From: Cololabis saira
Taxonomy: Eukaryota; Chordata; Actinopteri; Beloniformes; Belonidae
DNA length: 64,000 nt
NCBI RefSeq assembly: GCF_033807715.1
Contig: NC_084590.1
Coordinates: forward strand, 1,336,501 to 1,400,500
Direction: 5' to 3'
The notes beneath the pieces were generated by a model. The model had not been told where the DNA came from. It searched no databases and saw only the letters and a list, made by a program, of their open reading frames with translations. The translations under genes and the position numbers were made by a program. Positions 11,305 to 22,322 of the stretch are shown here, in pieces (position 1 is the stretch's first letter; each line of letters starts with the position of its first letter).

Positions 11305-13067
11305 AGTTTTTCAAAATTCACCACAAGGATTTATGTATCTGGGAATAAAGTTAACCCTCGATGTAGGAGAGTTGATCCAATCAAACTATGACCCTATTAT
11401 AACCTCAGTCACAGAATCGATTAACAGATGGACACTACTTCCCTTGTCATTGATTGGCCGCATAAACTTTATTAAAATGAATATCTTACCGAAATTCTAT
11501 TTCAGTCACTACCCCTGAAACCACCCCTCTCATTTTTTGCTAATATGAAAAAACTCTTTACTAATTTTATATGGAAAGAAAAGAAACCCAGGCTACGATT
11601 GTCACTACTCTTCTTGCCATATGAGAGAGATGGGTTACTTCCCAATCTATACTGTATTATATAGCAGCGCAGATAAGAGCAGCAATGTTCTGGTATTCTG
11701 ATGGAACATGCATTGGGTACAAATAGAGCGTAACACAACATCTCCCTTGTCTTTGAACCTTTATTTATATTCTGACTCCCTTAAAAAATTACAAAAAAAG
11801 ACAAAAAATCCCTTTGTTAGGAACACAATTGAAATTGGGTTTAAAACTCAAAAGTACTTTGGGTCAGATAATAAACTTTCACGTTTTTCTCCATTATGGG
11901 GTAACCAGAATTTTAGACCAGGAAGCCATGATGGGGGGTTTAAATCATGGGCAGACAAGGGTGTTGCTAAAATCTCTGATATGTATGAGAATCATGTATT
12001 GATGTCTTTTGACGGACTTCGCAGGAAATATGATATTCCATCAAACCATTTTTTTAAGTACCTACAGATAAGAAGTTTTATTTTAAGTTCCCAGGATAAC
12101 TCAAACCAGCTGCCGTCTCTATCAGTTTTAGATAATATGATTGTAAACTATTCGGAAGGTCGTGGTCAAGTATCTCTAGTTTATGGTATGTTTGTGAGGT
12201 TGTCTGAGGAATCTTCAGAGTGTAGAAGATTGGCCTGGTGTAACGATCTGAATATAGAAATAAGTGCTGAAGTTTGGGAGAGGGCTTGCTACAAAGCCCA
12301 AACACAGACGATTAATACCAGGTACAAGTTATTACAATACAAATGGCTTTTGCCAACGTATATTACTCCCTCTCTACTTAATCGTTTTGATCCTAATATT
12401 CCGGACCAATGTGTAAAGTGTAACGTGGAGAGGGGTACATTATGTCACTGCTTATGGCAATGCCCAGAGATCGCAAAGTTTTGGAAAGACGTACTTGGTA
12501 TCTTATCCCAGATTGTCTCAGAAGATATTCCTATTTGTCCACAATTGTGTATTTTAGGTATATTTCCTGATAACTTCAAAATAAACAGTAAAAAGAAGAG
12601 TATGATAACTTACTCTCTTCTCCAGGCTAAACATTCAATAGCATTGTTTTGGAAGAACCCAGCCAAACCAGACATCAAGCAACGGTACAAAGAACTCTCA
12701 AATTGTCTTGCATTAGAGAAATTGACATATGCCATGAAATGGAAATCTGTTGACTTTTGGGAAATCTGGGGACAGTTTATGCGTTTTATGAGGAGTAATC
12801 CATTGGGACCTGTACCGGATGAATCTGTTGAATGATAATGTAGGGAGGATTCTGTTTTTGTTTTTGTCTTTCTTTTGTTTTGAGTTTTGTGTGTAATGTT
12901 TTTTTTATTTTGTTGTTTTTGTCTCTGTATCTTTATGTCTGCTATGCTTGTGTGTTTTTTTTGTTTTTTTATTGTTTTTTTTTATTTTATTGTACATTTT
13001 ATTAACAGATAACTGTATTGTTGTAATAATTGAAAAAATGTCAATAAATATAGTGTTAAAAAAATTT
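11305..13067 (+). mobile_element. 5'-truncated L1-clade LINE with TSD
   Basis: The 3' part of an L1-type element: the end of ORF2 followed by a T-rich 3' UTR and a short A-rich tail. The 8-bp direct repeat AACATTTA occurs at 11297-11304 and 13068-13075 and is the probable TSD. It lies in the intron of the CCDC106-like gene, in the sense orientation. Confidence 0.8.
11312..12835 (+). pseudogene. L1 ORF2 C-terminal region
   Basis: This starts in the post-RT region at YLGIKLTLDVGE, runs through INRWTLLPLSLIGRINFIKM (conserved after the L1 thumb), and ends with a Cys-rich block, CVKCNVERGTLCHCLWQC (about 12410-12470), the C-terminal zinc knuckle of L1 ORF2. The first part (11333-11518) is separated from the main stretch (11708-12835, 375 codons open) by frameshifts and stops. 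No RT catalytic motif is present. Confidence 0.8.
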
Positions 13068-13427
13068 AACATTTATAGATAGAGGGATGTACTAGAAGGA
13101 CCAGTACGGTCCAAATCAATGTTAATTTCCAAAAATGATTCACCATTGTCCATTTTTATTTAGCATTTCCCCCTCCTTTTCTCCCAATTTAGCCTTGCTA
13201 ATTCCCTGTGTGTGTCATGGTGTTTCCTTACTATCCACGTACCTTGGTGAAGTTGTGCCAGAAAATCCTTCTACACTGTGTTGAGGTGTCACATATGAGA
13301 TTAGTGTGTCTCGCGGGCACATTGAACATTACTGTAACAGTATAATACAATTATTAGTTTTTTTTCTTCTCATCAATCTCATGATTGAACTGATACATTC
13401 CTTCTTGTTCTTGTGTGTTTATATTAG

Positions 13428-13732
13428 TTGGAGGACCAGGTGATGTGGTGAAGAGGTACAAGGAAGTCCTTGCCATTTTCCAGACGGGGAAGAATATGGC
13501 CAAATCCTTCGAGAAGTATGGAGTAGACAGACTTACTATTGTGAGGACTGCAGCGATTGCCGAGCTCGCAATAGCTGCTCCAGAAGAATATGATCAGGTG
13601 GAGAAGGCGGAGACGGTGGCAGACTTTGCTAAAAGATGCGAGGAGGTTATAAAGGCCAACAAAGTCATTTCTGCTACAATAAATAAAATGAAGGATGATA
13701 GAAAGCTCCTGCGCATAACACAGAAAGTTTAG
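13428..13732 (+). CDS. CCDC106-like gene, terminal exon
   Basis: Acceptor AG is at 13426-13427 and the stop TAG at 13730-13732. The product of about 100 residues runs VVKRYKEVLAIFQTG, then FEKYGVDRLTIVRTAAIAEL (about residues 27-46), then AIAAPEEYDQ, and ends KLLRITQKV. The blocks GVDR-T-V-TA-IAELAIAAPE are what I associate with the C-terminal domain of CCDC106-like proteins, which are nuclear; human CCDC106 has been described as a p53-interacting protein. Codon use is non-repetitive, there are no internal stops, and the phase matches the exon at 8408-8560. A polymorphic-looking minisatellite starts 10 bp after the stop. The intron is 4.87 kb and mostly transposon sequence. Confidence 0.65.
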
Positions 13733-13740
13733 ATTTATAG

Positions 13741-13995
13741 ACAGTGGGGAGACGGATAGATAGACAAGGGAGGGGGGTAGACTTATGGACAGACAGGTAG
13801 ACTGATAGACAGTGTAGAGACTAACAGACATTGGAAGACTGTAAGACAGGTGGGGGACAGCAGGGAGACTGGTGGGGATAGACAGACAGACAGTGGGGAG
13901 ACTGGTGGGGATAGACAGACAGTGGGGAGACTGGTGGGGATAGACAGACACACAGTGGGGAGACTGGTGGGGATAGACAGACACACAGTGGGGAG
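13741..13995 (+). repeat. Minisatellite, about 34-bp unit
   Basis: Tandem units of GATAGACAGACAGTGGGGAG followed by ACTGGTGGG. The last five are nearly regular and the first ones degenerate. It starts 10 bp after the CCDC106-like stop codon. Confidence 0.85.
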
Positions 13996-14128
13996 AGTGA
14001 TCTACAGGGAGCGGACATTTCCAGGGAAGGTAAACAGAGGGCAGCCTACCATATTGTCATGTTACTAAATATTGTTTGTTCAAAGCTCTCCTCTGTACGA
14101 ATTGTTGTTATCTGTTATCACAGATGTG

Positions 14129-14132
<4 letters not shown>

Positions 14133-14223
<91 letters not shown>
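14133..14223. repeat. TA dinucleotide microsatellite
   Basis: An uninterrupted TA run of about 45 repeats. Confidence 0.95.
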
Positions 14224-14227
<4 letters not shown>

Positions 14228-14276
14228 TATACATATAACAGATGTTATCTGTTACAATCTGTTTTATTTTGTTTTA

Positions 14277-14282
14277 AATAAA
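14277..14282 (+). terminator. Candidate poly(A) signal of the CCDC106-like gene
   Basis: AATAAA, 545 bp after the stop codon. The implied 3' UTR would contain both the 34-bp minisatellite and the TA microsatellite. Confidence 0.4.
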
Positions 14283-14397
14283 CAGTGTAAACTTCTTTAT
14301 ATTTGATTGCTTCATTCACTAATGGTTAACAATGGTAAAGTAATGCTTATGAGGCAGTTAAGCATTAATAATGTGTTACCTAAGGGATACATGTGTT

Positions 14398-16176
14398 ACA
14401 CTTTACAATAAGGGTCCAGAAAGCATTTACTAATGGTTAAGTAATGGTTATGAGGCACTCCTATACATTTATTAAGGTTTATGTCAGGTTACCGTTCATA
14501 AGGTTAGGTAAGCTACCTGATAACATACACAGCACACCATTAGGAAATTATTAGGTATAGTCTGTAATCGTATTTAAAAACATTTATTGTTATACCGGGT
14601 GAAATGGTCCTTCCATCCTGAGAGTAGCCAGTGAATGTGTTCAGAAAATGGAAAGAAAAACATCCGACCTATCTGACAGCTTTAATCCTGTAAAAACTCT
14701 GACGAATCTGTTATTTGCGCACGGATTGGTCAGAGGACCAGAGGATTGGCAGGGGGGAAAGAACCAATCAGATGCCTTCATTTTAAGTCTCGCCCACGCC
14801 CCCTCCGTCCCATGCGCGCACTCTGCTTCCAGCCTGCACTCTGCCTCCAGCCCCCGTGTCCACTTCCCACGGGTTCTCCTCGGCTCAGAGTGTCCCAGTG
14901 TAAACCCCCCCCCCTCCTCCAGACCGACTGGCAACCGCGGCCTGACATCGGAGGGCCCCCGCCGCTCCCGGCTTCACTGCCGGCTCGCGGTCGGGGGGTC
15001 ACTTCGAATGCTCGCCCTGCTAAAAAGGCTAAAAAAAAGAAAGCCAAAGTGCGATTCTGCGCCGCAGGTTGTCCGCTACTGGGGTCTGCCACGGACCCCC
15101 CAGTATGGGGGTCCGTGGCAGACCCCCAGTAGCGGAGCGCAGGTGCGCCGGTGTGGGTGGCGGTGGCTGCGGTGCCCTGCAGGCTATGAAGGCACGGCTA
15201 CGCCGTAGGGTTCCTGCGGGTAGGTGCGCGGCGACACGCACCATTCTGCGTTGGTGTAATGCGGAACCATAAATCAGTCTGTTCTGAACTTCTCTGTTCT
15301 CTGCTCATTTTGCTGGGACGTCGGGTCCCTCCGCCGAGACACAACTTTTGCGGTTTGCGTTCATTGTTGTGTCTAAAAATGATGCGCAGTGCCCATCCAA
15401 TCAGAAACGGTACAGATATTCTGTGATATTTTTTTATATTTATAAAAAAATAAAATTATAAAAAAACAAAGGATCCCCATAACTTTGATTCGGTGGGCAG
15501 GATGCACGTTTGGGTGGGAACAGCTCACCCCTGCCCCCCCCTAAAACCAGCCTCGCTTACAGGTGAATGAGACATGGGGTAGTTTTGTTGAAAATGTGCT
15601 GTTCAAAATGTCCTGGAAAACTCGACTCCTGCAAATGCGCGTTCCCCAAAGTTTGTGGGGGCGTGGCTTTGGACAGAGCGCTGACTGGAGGAGGAGGAGG
15701 GGGCGGGGCTTAGAGGAGGTGCCACTTTCAAATCTTGCTAGCTCTCCAAAATCAGGGACTATACCTTTAAGACTCTAAATAGTTTATTAATGCCCAACCA
15801 GGTAACATGTACACCATTAGTGAATGATTAGTAGATGTATTAGGTAGCTGTTACTTAATGCTTAATCTTCAATAATGTCCCTAGTAATCATTTACTAATG
15901 GTGTTTATTTGAACGTTTTACTTGTATATTAACTAATGTATTAATTAATGCATACATAAGGATAAATAATTACATAATGTAACGTTTATTAATGCTTACT
16001 AATGTTTTAATTAACTCTGAGCAGTAGACATTAATTAACTGTTTATTAATGCATTAACTAATATGCTAATTAATGTTAAGTAATACATAATGGTAATTTA
16101 ACTATTATTAAACCGTTAATTAATCATTAATAATGCATTAACTAACTTTAATTAAGGGACCCTTATTGTAAAGTGT
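14398..16176. mobile_element. DNA-transposon-like element with 20-bp terminal inverted repeats
   Basis: ACACTTTACAATAAGGGTCC at 14398-14417 is matched by its exact reverse complement at 16157-16176. Subterminal DNA on both sides is AT-rich and full of TTAATG/ACTAATGG words. No transposase can be read. The central 14.6-15.8 kb is GC-rich and unlike the arms, so it is either captured or a second nested element. The flanks do not show a clear TSD, and the superfamily is undetermined. Confidence 0.6.
15072..15136. other. Near-perfect 29/30-bp inverted repeat (hairpin)
   Basis: Left arm 15072-15100 starts TCCGCTACTGGGGTCTGCC. Right arm 15107-15136 is its reverse complement apart from one extra C. 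The loop is CAGTAT. It lies in the GC-rich core of the TIR element. Confidence 0.9.
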
Positions 16177-17877
16177 TACCTATTTGGGTTATAAACTTTT
16201 AAAAGAGTTGTGTGAATTGTACATGTCTGCAATGATTTTCAAATGCCTCAAAAGCTGGAGCTAGTCATTCAAGCATCATGGGGTACCTTGACAGTTTTCT
16301 TAAAACTGACTGTTTTTGAATTTGGCTACTTAATAATTAGCTTGGTTAGCTGAAGGAGAATATAAATAGGTGAATATGTAAACATTCCCCATCAGATATG
16401 CCTCTCTTTCCTCATGTGAATTACGATATGTCTGATTGTCCTCAAGTTTTTGCAAACTCACAAAGGCTTTTCAACTTTTTGATTTTCATGTCATAATCAG
16501 TTCTTTGGATTTCAAATTGGCAATGAATTGAAGAATGGTATACATATCCTGGTGGAGTCCATTTTTGAATGAGGCAGGGAGATTACAATGACTTAATTTG
16601 ATGGTAAACGCTGGAGTGATTATTTTTTTATTATTATTTTTTATCTTCCTTTGACAGTGGACAGATGTGTATTTGAATTTTTTTGATTTTGCACTTTTCA
16701 TGCATTTCATTAATACTAAAATAAAACAGCTAAAATGGTAGCATAGTTGACTTTGAAACCATTCTTGTGCTACATACAGGATACATACATACATATGATA
16801 TGCACAAATAATTGTTCAAAGCAAACCTTTATTTGCTAAATTTCCATCTTTATTTGACCTACTGTGACAATTCAAAGATTTTCTTTATGCCAGATAACAT
16901 ATTTACACCACTCGGTTATGAAAACACTTTATGAGTTATAACATTTTTTAGGACAGTTTTTGACTGACCCATAATCAAAATAACCACAACCATAACAAAG
17001 ATTTTGATCAAAATGTTCAACAACTGCCAAACTGTTTACGGTGTAAGCTCAAGCCCAACAGTGACCCTGAGCAGAATGATGAAAGTTTAGAAAGAAAATG
17101 GCCAGTTAATGGATTTACACTATACAGTGTGGTCTTTTACTTTTGCTGACATAAAAGAGCTTATACTTATACTATATTGTTATCTATGTAAATTGAACTT
17201 TTCTCTCTACTGCTGTGTATTGTGAATGTAATTCTATAATGACACGCAAAGACACACTATATCGTATTTGATATTTGTCAAAATTGGTCCTGCAACAAGC
17301 AAAACCAAACAAAGATTAGGCAGTACATGCACATGTTTTGGCTGCTATCAAAATGAAACCTCACCATAGTCACATACCACTGAAGTATGAAATATTTGCA
17401 AACCAAGTGAAATGAAAGAAAGAAAGAAAAAAAAGAAATGACAGTGTGACTTATCTTTTTTGAAAAACATACATATGCTAATTCCACCTTTACAAATGTA
17501 AGGATTTGCAGTTTATCTTTCAGAAGCGATACATTAGGCATGAGTATATGAGTGTTTTAATATGCAAATCATGCACTGCACGCTGCTGCATTTCATAGAA
17601 AATGAAGGATACATTTTAATTAGTCTACACTTTGATGGCCTGGCCTGATGTTAAAATGTGAAATTTTACTTTTTTATGACACATGAAATGACTTTCAAAG
17701 TAATGTATTTTCAATTGTTTGCTCTATTAGATCATGCATGACACCTTGAACAGGAGTGATCACCACAGACATTATAAAAATTAGATTTCTGAGATGTAAG
17801 AGACTTCAAGAGCGGGTTTATTACAAAGGCAGGGCACAATGTTTTCTTAACCCTAACCATGTTGCTTGGATGCTATA
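16177..17877. other. No feature recognised
   Basis: AT-rich sequence with only short open frames on either strand and no splice-bounded coding signal or repeat that I recognise. Confidence 0.5.
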
Positions 17878-18074
17878 GCATCCATCCATCCATCCATCCA
17901 CCCACCCATCCATCCATCCATCTCTGCTTATAGATTGCAGGGACAGCAGCACTTGTAACTTGTAACTGCCTTTGTGAAAAGCATGTTCCAAGATGTTTTA
18001 GCTCACACACCTTCCCCGTGACCATTGAAAGGATTAAACGGGTATAGAAAATGGCTGGCTGGCTGGCTGGCTGG
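17878..18074. repeat. CATC array, degenerate repeat tail and GGCT microsatellite
   Basis: Imperfect CATC repeats at 17880-17921, then a short segment ending GGATTAAACGGGTATAGAAAA and a GGCT array at 18052-18074. GGTATAGAAAATGGATGG-type endings are common to fish GATG-tailed SINEs, so this may be a SINE remnant. The GGCT array marks the start of the block duplicated at 23982. Confidence 0.5.
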
Positions 18075-18412
18075 ATTTAGTTGTTAAGGTATAATTTGAC
18101 TTAAATGTAATGTTTTCACTGTTCATACACTGTATAAACAGCTACTAGTGAATCTGAAGTTATAGATAGATAGATGGCAGAATAGTAGACAGAAGAGTAA
18201 ACCGAAAAAAGATAAAATGATTAGATGAGAAAAATACAGTACAATACTATATACAATGGTAGCTGGTATTCTATGTACAAACATACACAGTATGTATTAT
18301 GATTGGAGGGTTGTGGAAATATGCTAAATAAATAATATCTAACAATAACCTAGATCTAACTATAAATAGGACATACATACAGGACATGCAAGTGACCAAG
18401 TGATGCGTGACA

Positions 18413-18862
18413 TTAAGATGTGTTCTGGAGTCTAACCGATGTCTGGATGAATGACCTGTGGTGGGGCTGTTTTAGTCTCTGACTGAAGGAGCTGCTCAGC
18501 ATGGTCTTATAAAGTGGGTGATGTGGGTTGTCCATGATGGACGTTAGCTTTGCTAACATCCTCCTCTCACCCAGCACCACCACAGACTCCAGAGGACATT
18601 CCAGCACAGAGCTACACCTTCTCACCAGTATGTCAATTCTGTTCCTGACACTGTCGGTGCATCCGCGCCCCCAGCAGACCACTGCATAGAAAAGGGTGGA
18701 TGCAACAACAGAGTCATGAAAAATCTTTAGCAGAGTCCTGCAGAATCTAAAGGACCTCAGTCTCCTCAGCAGGTGGAGTCGACTCTGACCTGTCTTGTAC
18801 ATTCCTTTCCTTTCTTGTATTATTTTGTGGCATTGTATAACTTCAGATCTTGTATTAGCCAC
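18413..18862 (-). pseudogene. Rex1-like LINE C-terminal fragment (block X, copy 1)
   Basis: Reads RLHLLRRLRSFRFCRTLLK, then FHDSVVASTLFYAVVCWG, then DILVRRCSSVLECPLESV and MDNPHHPLYKTML. This is the same block order as other Rex1/CR1-type C-termini (HLLRKL, FYRAFIES, CWF, HPLH). No RT catalytic motif is present. The upstream 40 residues look unrelated. Confidence 0.65.
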
Positions 18863-18934
18863 ATAATTTGCTCTGCAGCCTAAACAAGATCCACCAACTC
18901 TTGTATTTTTCTAGTGACAAAAATATAATCCCTT

Positions 18935-19178
18935 TGTGGCAGGGTGGAGGAGCTGCAGCCACTCAGGCTGATTAGGGCACAGGTGGGCCCAATCAGCCTC
19001 TCCACCCTGCCAGCCTTCATAAGGCATAGCTGCACAGCAGCAAGGGTTCTCCTGAGACGCTGTGTGAAGGTGCTTCTGCACTGTGTGTGGTGATTTAACG
19101 AAATAAAGAGGGTTCTGCACTGAACTCTGTGTCTCTCCATCCTGTCGGTCGGGCCCCCGTGGCACTCACACTGCTACA
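18935..19178 (+). mobile_element. Solo LTR with 5-bp TSD (block X, copy 1)
   Basis: 244 bp starting TGTGGCAGGG and ending CTGCTACA, flanked on both sides by CCCTT (18930-18934 and 19179-19183). It contains an AATAAA at about 19100. TG...CA ends with a 5-bp TSD are those of an LTR retrotransposon that has recombined down to one LTR. Orientation follows the AATAAA. Confidence 0.8.
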
Positions 19179-19595
19179 CCCTTTCTCTGGAAAATGTCCT
19201 TAAACGTACTCCTTGATTTTCTTAGAATCTTTTTGTCTTCAGTTTTTGAGGTGAGACTGGAAATATCTAGGTCTGTTAAAGTGGTTCTTGAGTTGGCCAT
19301 ATTCAGTTCTCCTTCGTTTTTATAGCAACAATTCACAATAAAAATAATTTCAAGGTACTTTACACAGAACACAAATCCAAGTCCCTCAAAGACAATCCAG
19401 TTCATTTAAATTATTTTCAATTACAGTATATCCAGTGCATCGTCATTCAGCTAATCCACTTTAATCAAACCTGAGGTTTAGTGAAAACTCTGAGTCTGTT
19501 AACCCTGAAATGAGGGAAACTCATGAGTTTTCCGTTTCACAAAGGGAGGTAACTCAAACCAGAGAAAGAGGAGTAACTCTAACCTGTTTCACAAA

Positions 19596-20060
19596 GGCCC
19601 GGTTTCACAGACAAGGCTTAAGCCTAGTCTCGGACTAAAATGCTGTTTGAGCTGGCTTAACTTTAAGTCACTTGCACAGACATATCTTAAAATAGTCATA
19701 GATTTAGTCTGTTCTGGATTAAACAAAGCCAATTGCAAGAGGGTGGATTAGAGCTACTCTAGGACTAAATTGAAGTTTATATTAATCCTGCAAAGAGGCA
19801 GGTTTAACTTCAGTTTAGTACTGTTTGTGAAAGGGAGCACAGATGGTTTGGGAGCATGGAGTATTTGGAATATCTAAATGAAGACCAATATTCGCTACAG
19901 AGGCCAGCCTGACAAATACTTGTGGATAGGAGTCATCCATTGAATCAGTTTGATGAAATTAATTTCCGAGACCGCTTTCGTATGTACAAAGAAGATGTAC
20001 TGGAGATAATTACTTTGCTTGAGCCTAGACTTTCCTCCATGTCTCAAAGAGGAAGGCCTG
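19596..20060 (+). pseudogene. Left part of Harbinger transposon, cut by LTR insertion
   Basis: It begins with the TIR GGCCCGGTTTCACAGACA and includes the transposase start (ATG at 19856) with the same in-frame TGA (19910) as the full copy. The frame is cut at GRPV by the gypsy-like LTR at 20061. Confidence 0.85.
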
Positions 20061-20435
20061 TGTTATGACCACCTGGCTCACGGTAGATCACAACAAGTAG
20101 GGAGACCACACAGGTAAACCACTTCATGTATTTATTAAAAAGAAGGCCCTAAGGTACAAGGTAACTAAAGATAATAATGTGCAAAGTAACAAGAAACAAC
20201 TAAGGGAAAAATGGTTGGCCATTGTTGTCACAGGCAGGGAGGAAGAGAGAGAGCGTGGCAGCCCTGGAACCCTCTCCTTAAATACCCTCCCAGGTAATCA
20301 CACCCAATCCTGTGCACCTGGATTGGACCTGACCTGAAAGGCAAAAATGAGGAAAGCACCAAGGCACCAGGAAAACAGCGCCTCCCCCACCACACAGGAG
20401 GAGGACAGCTATTCCCAATACAAAGATACATAACA
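20061..20435 (-). repeat. LTR A (3' LTR of the gypsy-like element)
   Basis: 375 bp with ends TGTTATG and CATAACA. On the - strand it carries a TATTTAAGG TATA-like box (about 20285) and an AATAAA (about 20130), in the right order for a promoter and poly(A) signal. Confidence 0.9.
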
Positions 20436-20449
20436 CCCCCCCCCTTAAA
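20436..20449 (-). promoter_or_regulatory. Polypurine tract
   Basis: On the - strand TTTTAAGGGGGGGGG directly abuts the 3' LTR and is the expected plus-strand primer. Confidence 0.8.
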
Positions 20450-20746
20450 ACAGAGGCCCCACACCGTGGCCTCTGTAAATAAGGCTTTCGGTACTGCCTA
20501 CACCAACAAAAAAAAACATGACCCACTATTACCATTTACCAGTTCTGGTGGTAACTAGTTTGACTATGTACACAGAACTCATGGTCAATTGGGGGTCGGA
20601 CTCCACCCTGCTGGTTCACCCCTACACACCTCCACCCACCACTGCCCAGCCACCCGCAACTCCTGGTACCGGGAGAGCATCTTTAAGGAGGAAAGACAAG
20701 GTTAGATGGGATATTGTGAAGAGCAACTGAAAGGGGAGGAACCGGC

Positions 20747-20980
20747 TCACTCCAACCCCTCGGGCGCACGTGACAACGCATCTGCTATTACGTTGTCCAC
20801 ACCACGTATGTGCCGGATGCTCAGGTTGTAAGGCTGTAGAAAAAGCGTCCACCTCATCAGCCGCTGTCTCGGACTCTGCAAAGAGTGAAGGAAGGTTAGG
20901 GGATTGTGGTCTGAATACACGACTACTGGATGGACTCCCCCACCCACATACACATCAAAATGCTGCAGAGCCCACCACAA
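20747..20980 (-). pseudogene. pol RNase H C-terminal remnant
   Basis: On the - strand it reads VVVYSDHNPLTFLHSLQSP, then RLMRWTLFLQPYNLSIRHI, then RGVDNVIADALSR. These are the conserved end of the gypsy RNase H domain, including the DALSR block. Integrase, which normally follows, is missing: the frame stops at 20747 and is followed by about 300 bp of non-coding sequence before the polypurine tract. Confidence 0.8.
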
Positions 20981-20998
20981 GTGCGACGCCCACCAAAA

Positions 20999-21456
20999 GT
21001 CCGGGACACAAAAAGTCCGGGACAACCAAAGTCCGGGACAACCAAAGTCCGGGACAACCAAAGTCCGGGACAACCAAAGTCCGGGACAACCAAAGTCCGG
21101 GACAACCAAAGTCCGGGACAACCAAAGTCCGGGACAACCAAAGTCCGGGACAACCAAAGTCCGGGACAACCAAAGTCCGGGACAACCAAAGTCCGGGACA
21201 ACCAAAGTCCGGGACAACCAAAGTCCGGGACAACCAAAGTCCGGGACAACCAAAGTCCGGGACAACCAAAGTCCGGGACAACCAAAGTCCGGGACAACCA
21301 AAGTCCGGGACAACCAAAGTCCGGGACAACCAAAGTCCGGGACAACCAAAGTCCGGGACAACCAAAGTCCGGGACAACCAAAAGTCCCTGACACCAAAAG
21401 TCCCTGACACCAAAAGTCCCTGACACCAAAAGTCCCTGACACCAAAAGTCCCTCTG
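20999..21456. repeat. 16-bp tandem array, 29 units
   Basis: 24 units with the core GTCCGGGAC at exact 16-bp spacing (20999 to 21367), then 5 variant units with GTCCCTGAC/GTCCCTCTG (21384 to 21448). The consensus is GTCCGGGACAACCAAA. It sits exactly where most of gag, protease, RT and the start of RNase H should be. Confidence 0.95.
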
Positions 21457-21609
21457 TATGGCCGCCACCACTACCGGCTTCTTCGACCGACCAGGCACAA
21501 CATCAAGACTCAGTTTATAATGCTCAATAATTCGCCACAACTCCTCAACCTTTAACTGCTGTAACAACTTAATTGATGGGGCTCCCAAAAATTCCCTCAC
21601 AGGATCCAT
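21457..21609 (-). pseudogene. gag N-terminal remnant of the gypsy-like element
   Basis: ATG at 21609. It reads MDPVREFLGAPSIKLLQQL, then KVEELWRIIEHYKLSLD, a short helical, SAP-like start seen in fish gypsy gag proteins. After about 50 residues the frame enters the 16-bp array, so only the N-terminus survives. Depending on array length it runs into different frames downstream. Confidence 0.6.
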
Positions 21610-22322
21610 TTCACCACAACTCTTATGACTACAAACGCCCAACCAGTAACTGATAACCAGTAATCAATAGGCAACCAAGGCCACAATGTCAAACCAAATT
21701 CAAACCAAATTCAAACCATTTACCAGGCCATCACTATCATAAGTATAGACAAAAGACCCTGTTATCAACTATAATACCCCAACATGGGACGGCGAGTAGC
21801 TTTACTTAGCGAGAGAATGAAGCGAAAGAGCTGCCCCGCGTCTAACTCAAAAAAAATCCCTGTCTAACCACAACCTAGTCTTCAGTGCGCTCATAGCAGC
21901 TTAACTACCAACAGTACCCTAATGGCACTGCTGAATAGCGCCCCGGCTTACAGCACACCAAAAACAACAAACTAAAACAACAAACAAAGAAAACAAACAA
22001 GCGTTAAGCGCTTCTCCTACCACGGGGGTTCACGTAGCTCATGGTATTTAAACCACACGCTTCAGACAAAAGGTGGGCGACAACAGTAACCCCGTCTACT
22101 CACCATCCAGCTGAGGATCATAACCGATAACCAGGTCACCACTCAAAGGAGGAAAGTGGCCACAGTCCTCCCCTGCTGCAAGCCAAGCAAATCAAAGTTT
22201 ACTAAGGCAAACCAAACCACTTATTGAGCAATCAAACAAACTAACCAAACACTGTGAGTCTCCTACACAAGTACTACCGAACTATCCAGGCATTAGTAAG
22301 GTACTGACAACCTTACCAATTT
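21610..22322 (-). other. 5' leader of the gypsy-like element
   Basis: Non-coding DNA between the primer binding site and gag ATG, A- and C-rich on the + strand. A packaging signal would be expected here, but none can be recognised by eye. Confidence 0.5.

Larger units (their letters stand above)
18047..20060. repeat. Duplicated block X, first copy
   Basis: 2014 bp found again at 23982-25995 at a constant offset of 5935 bp, so without indels. Every stretch I compared by eye, coding and non-coding, was identical. It contains a Rex1-like fragment, a solo LTR and the left part of a Harbinger transposon. This copy ends where the gypsy-like LTR begins. Confidence 0.93.

Noticed and set aside
14778..15272. 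Arg/Pro-rich frames on both strands in the GC-rich core
   Set aside because: They overlap each other and the hairpin, have no splice context and no recognisable domain.
18880..19165. 84-86-residue frames on the - strand
   Set aside because: They are the antisense of the 244-bp solo LTR.
19166..19405. 79-residue frame (MANSRTTLTDLDISSL...) as a host gene
   Set aside because: It is short, has no splice signals, lies between a solo LTR and a Harbinger, and I recognise no family; not strong enough to list.
20999..21456. Regular 16-bp repeats as a CRISPR array
   Set aside because: The units are directly contiguous with no unique spacers, and the context is an LTR retroelement in an animal genome.
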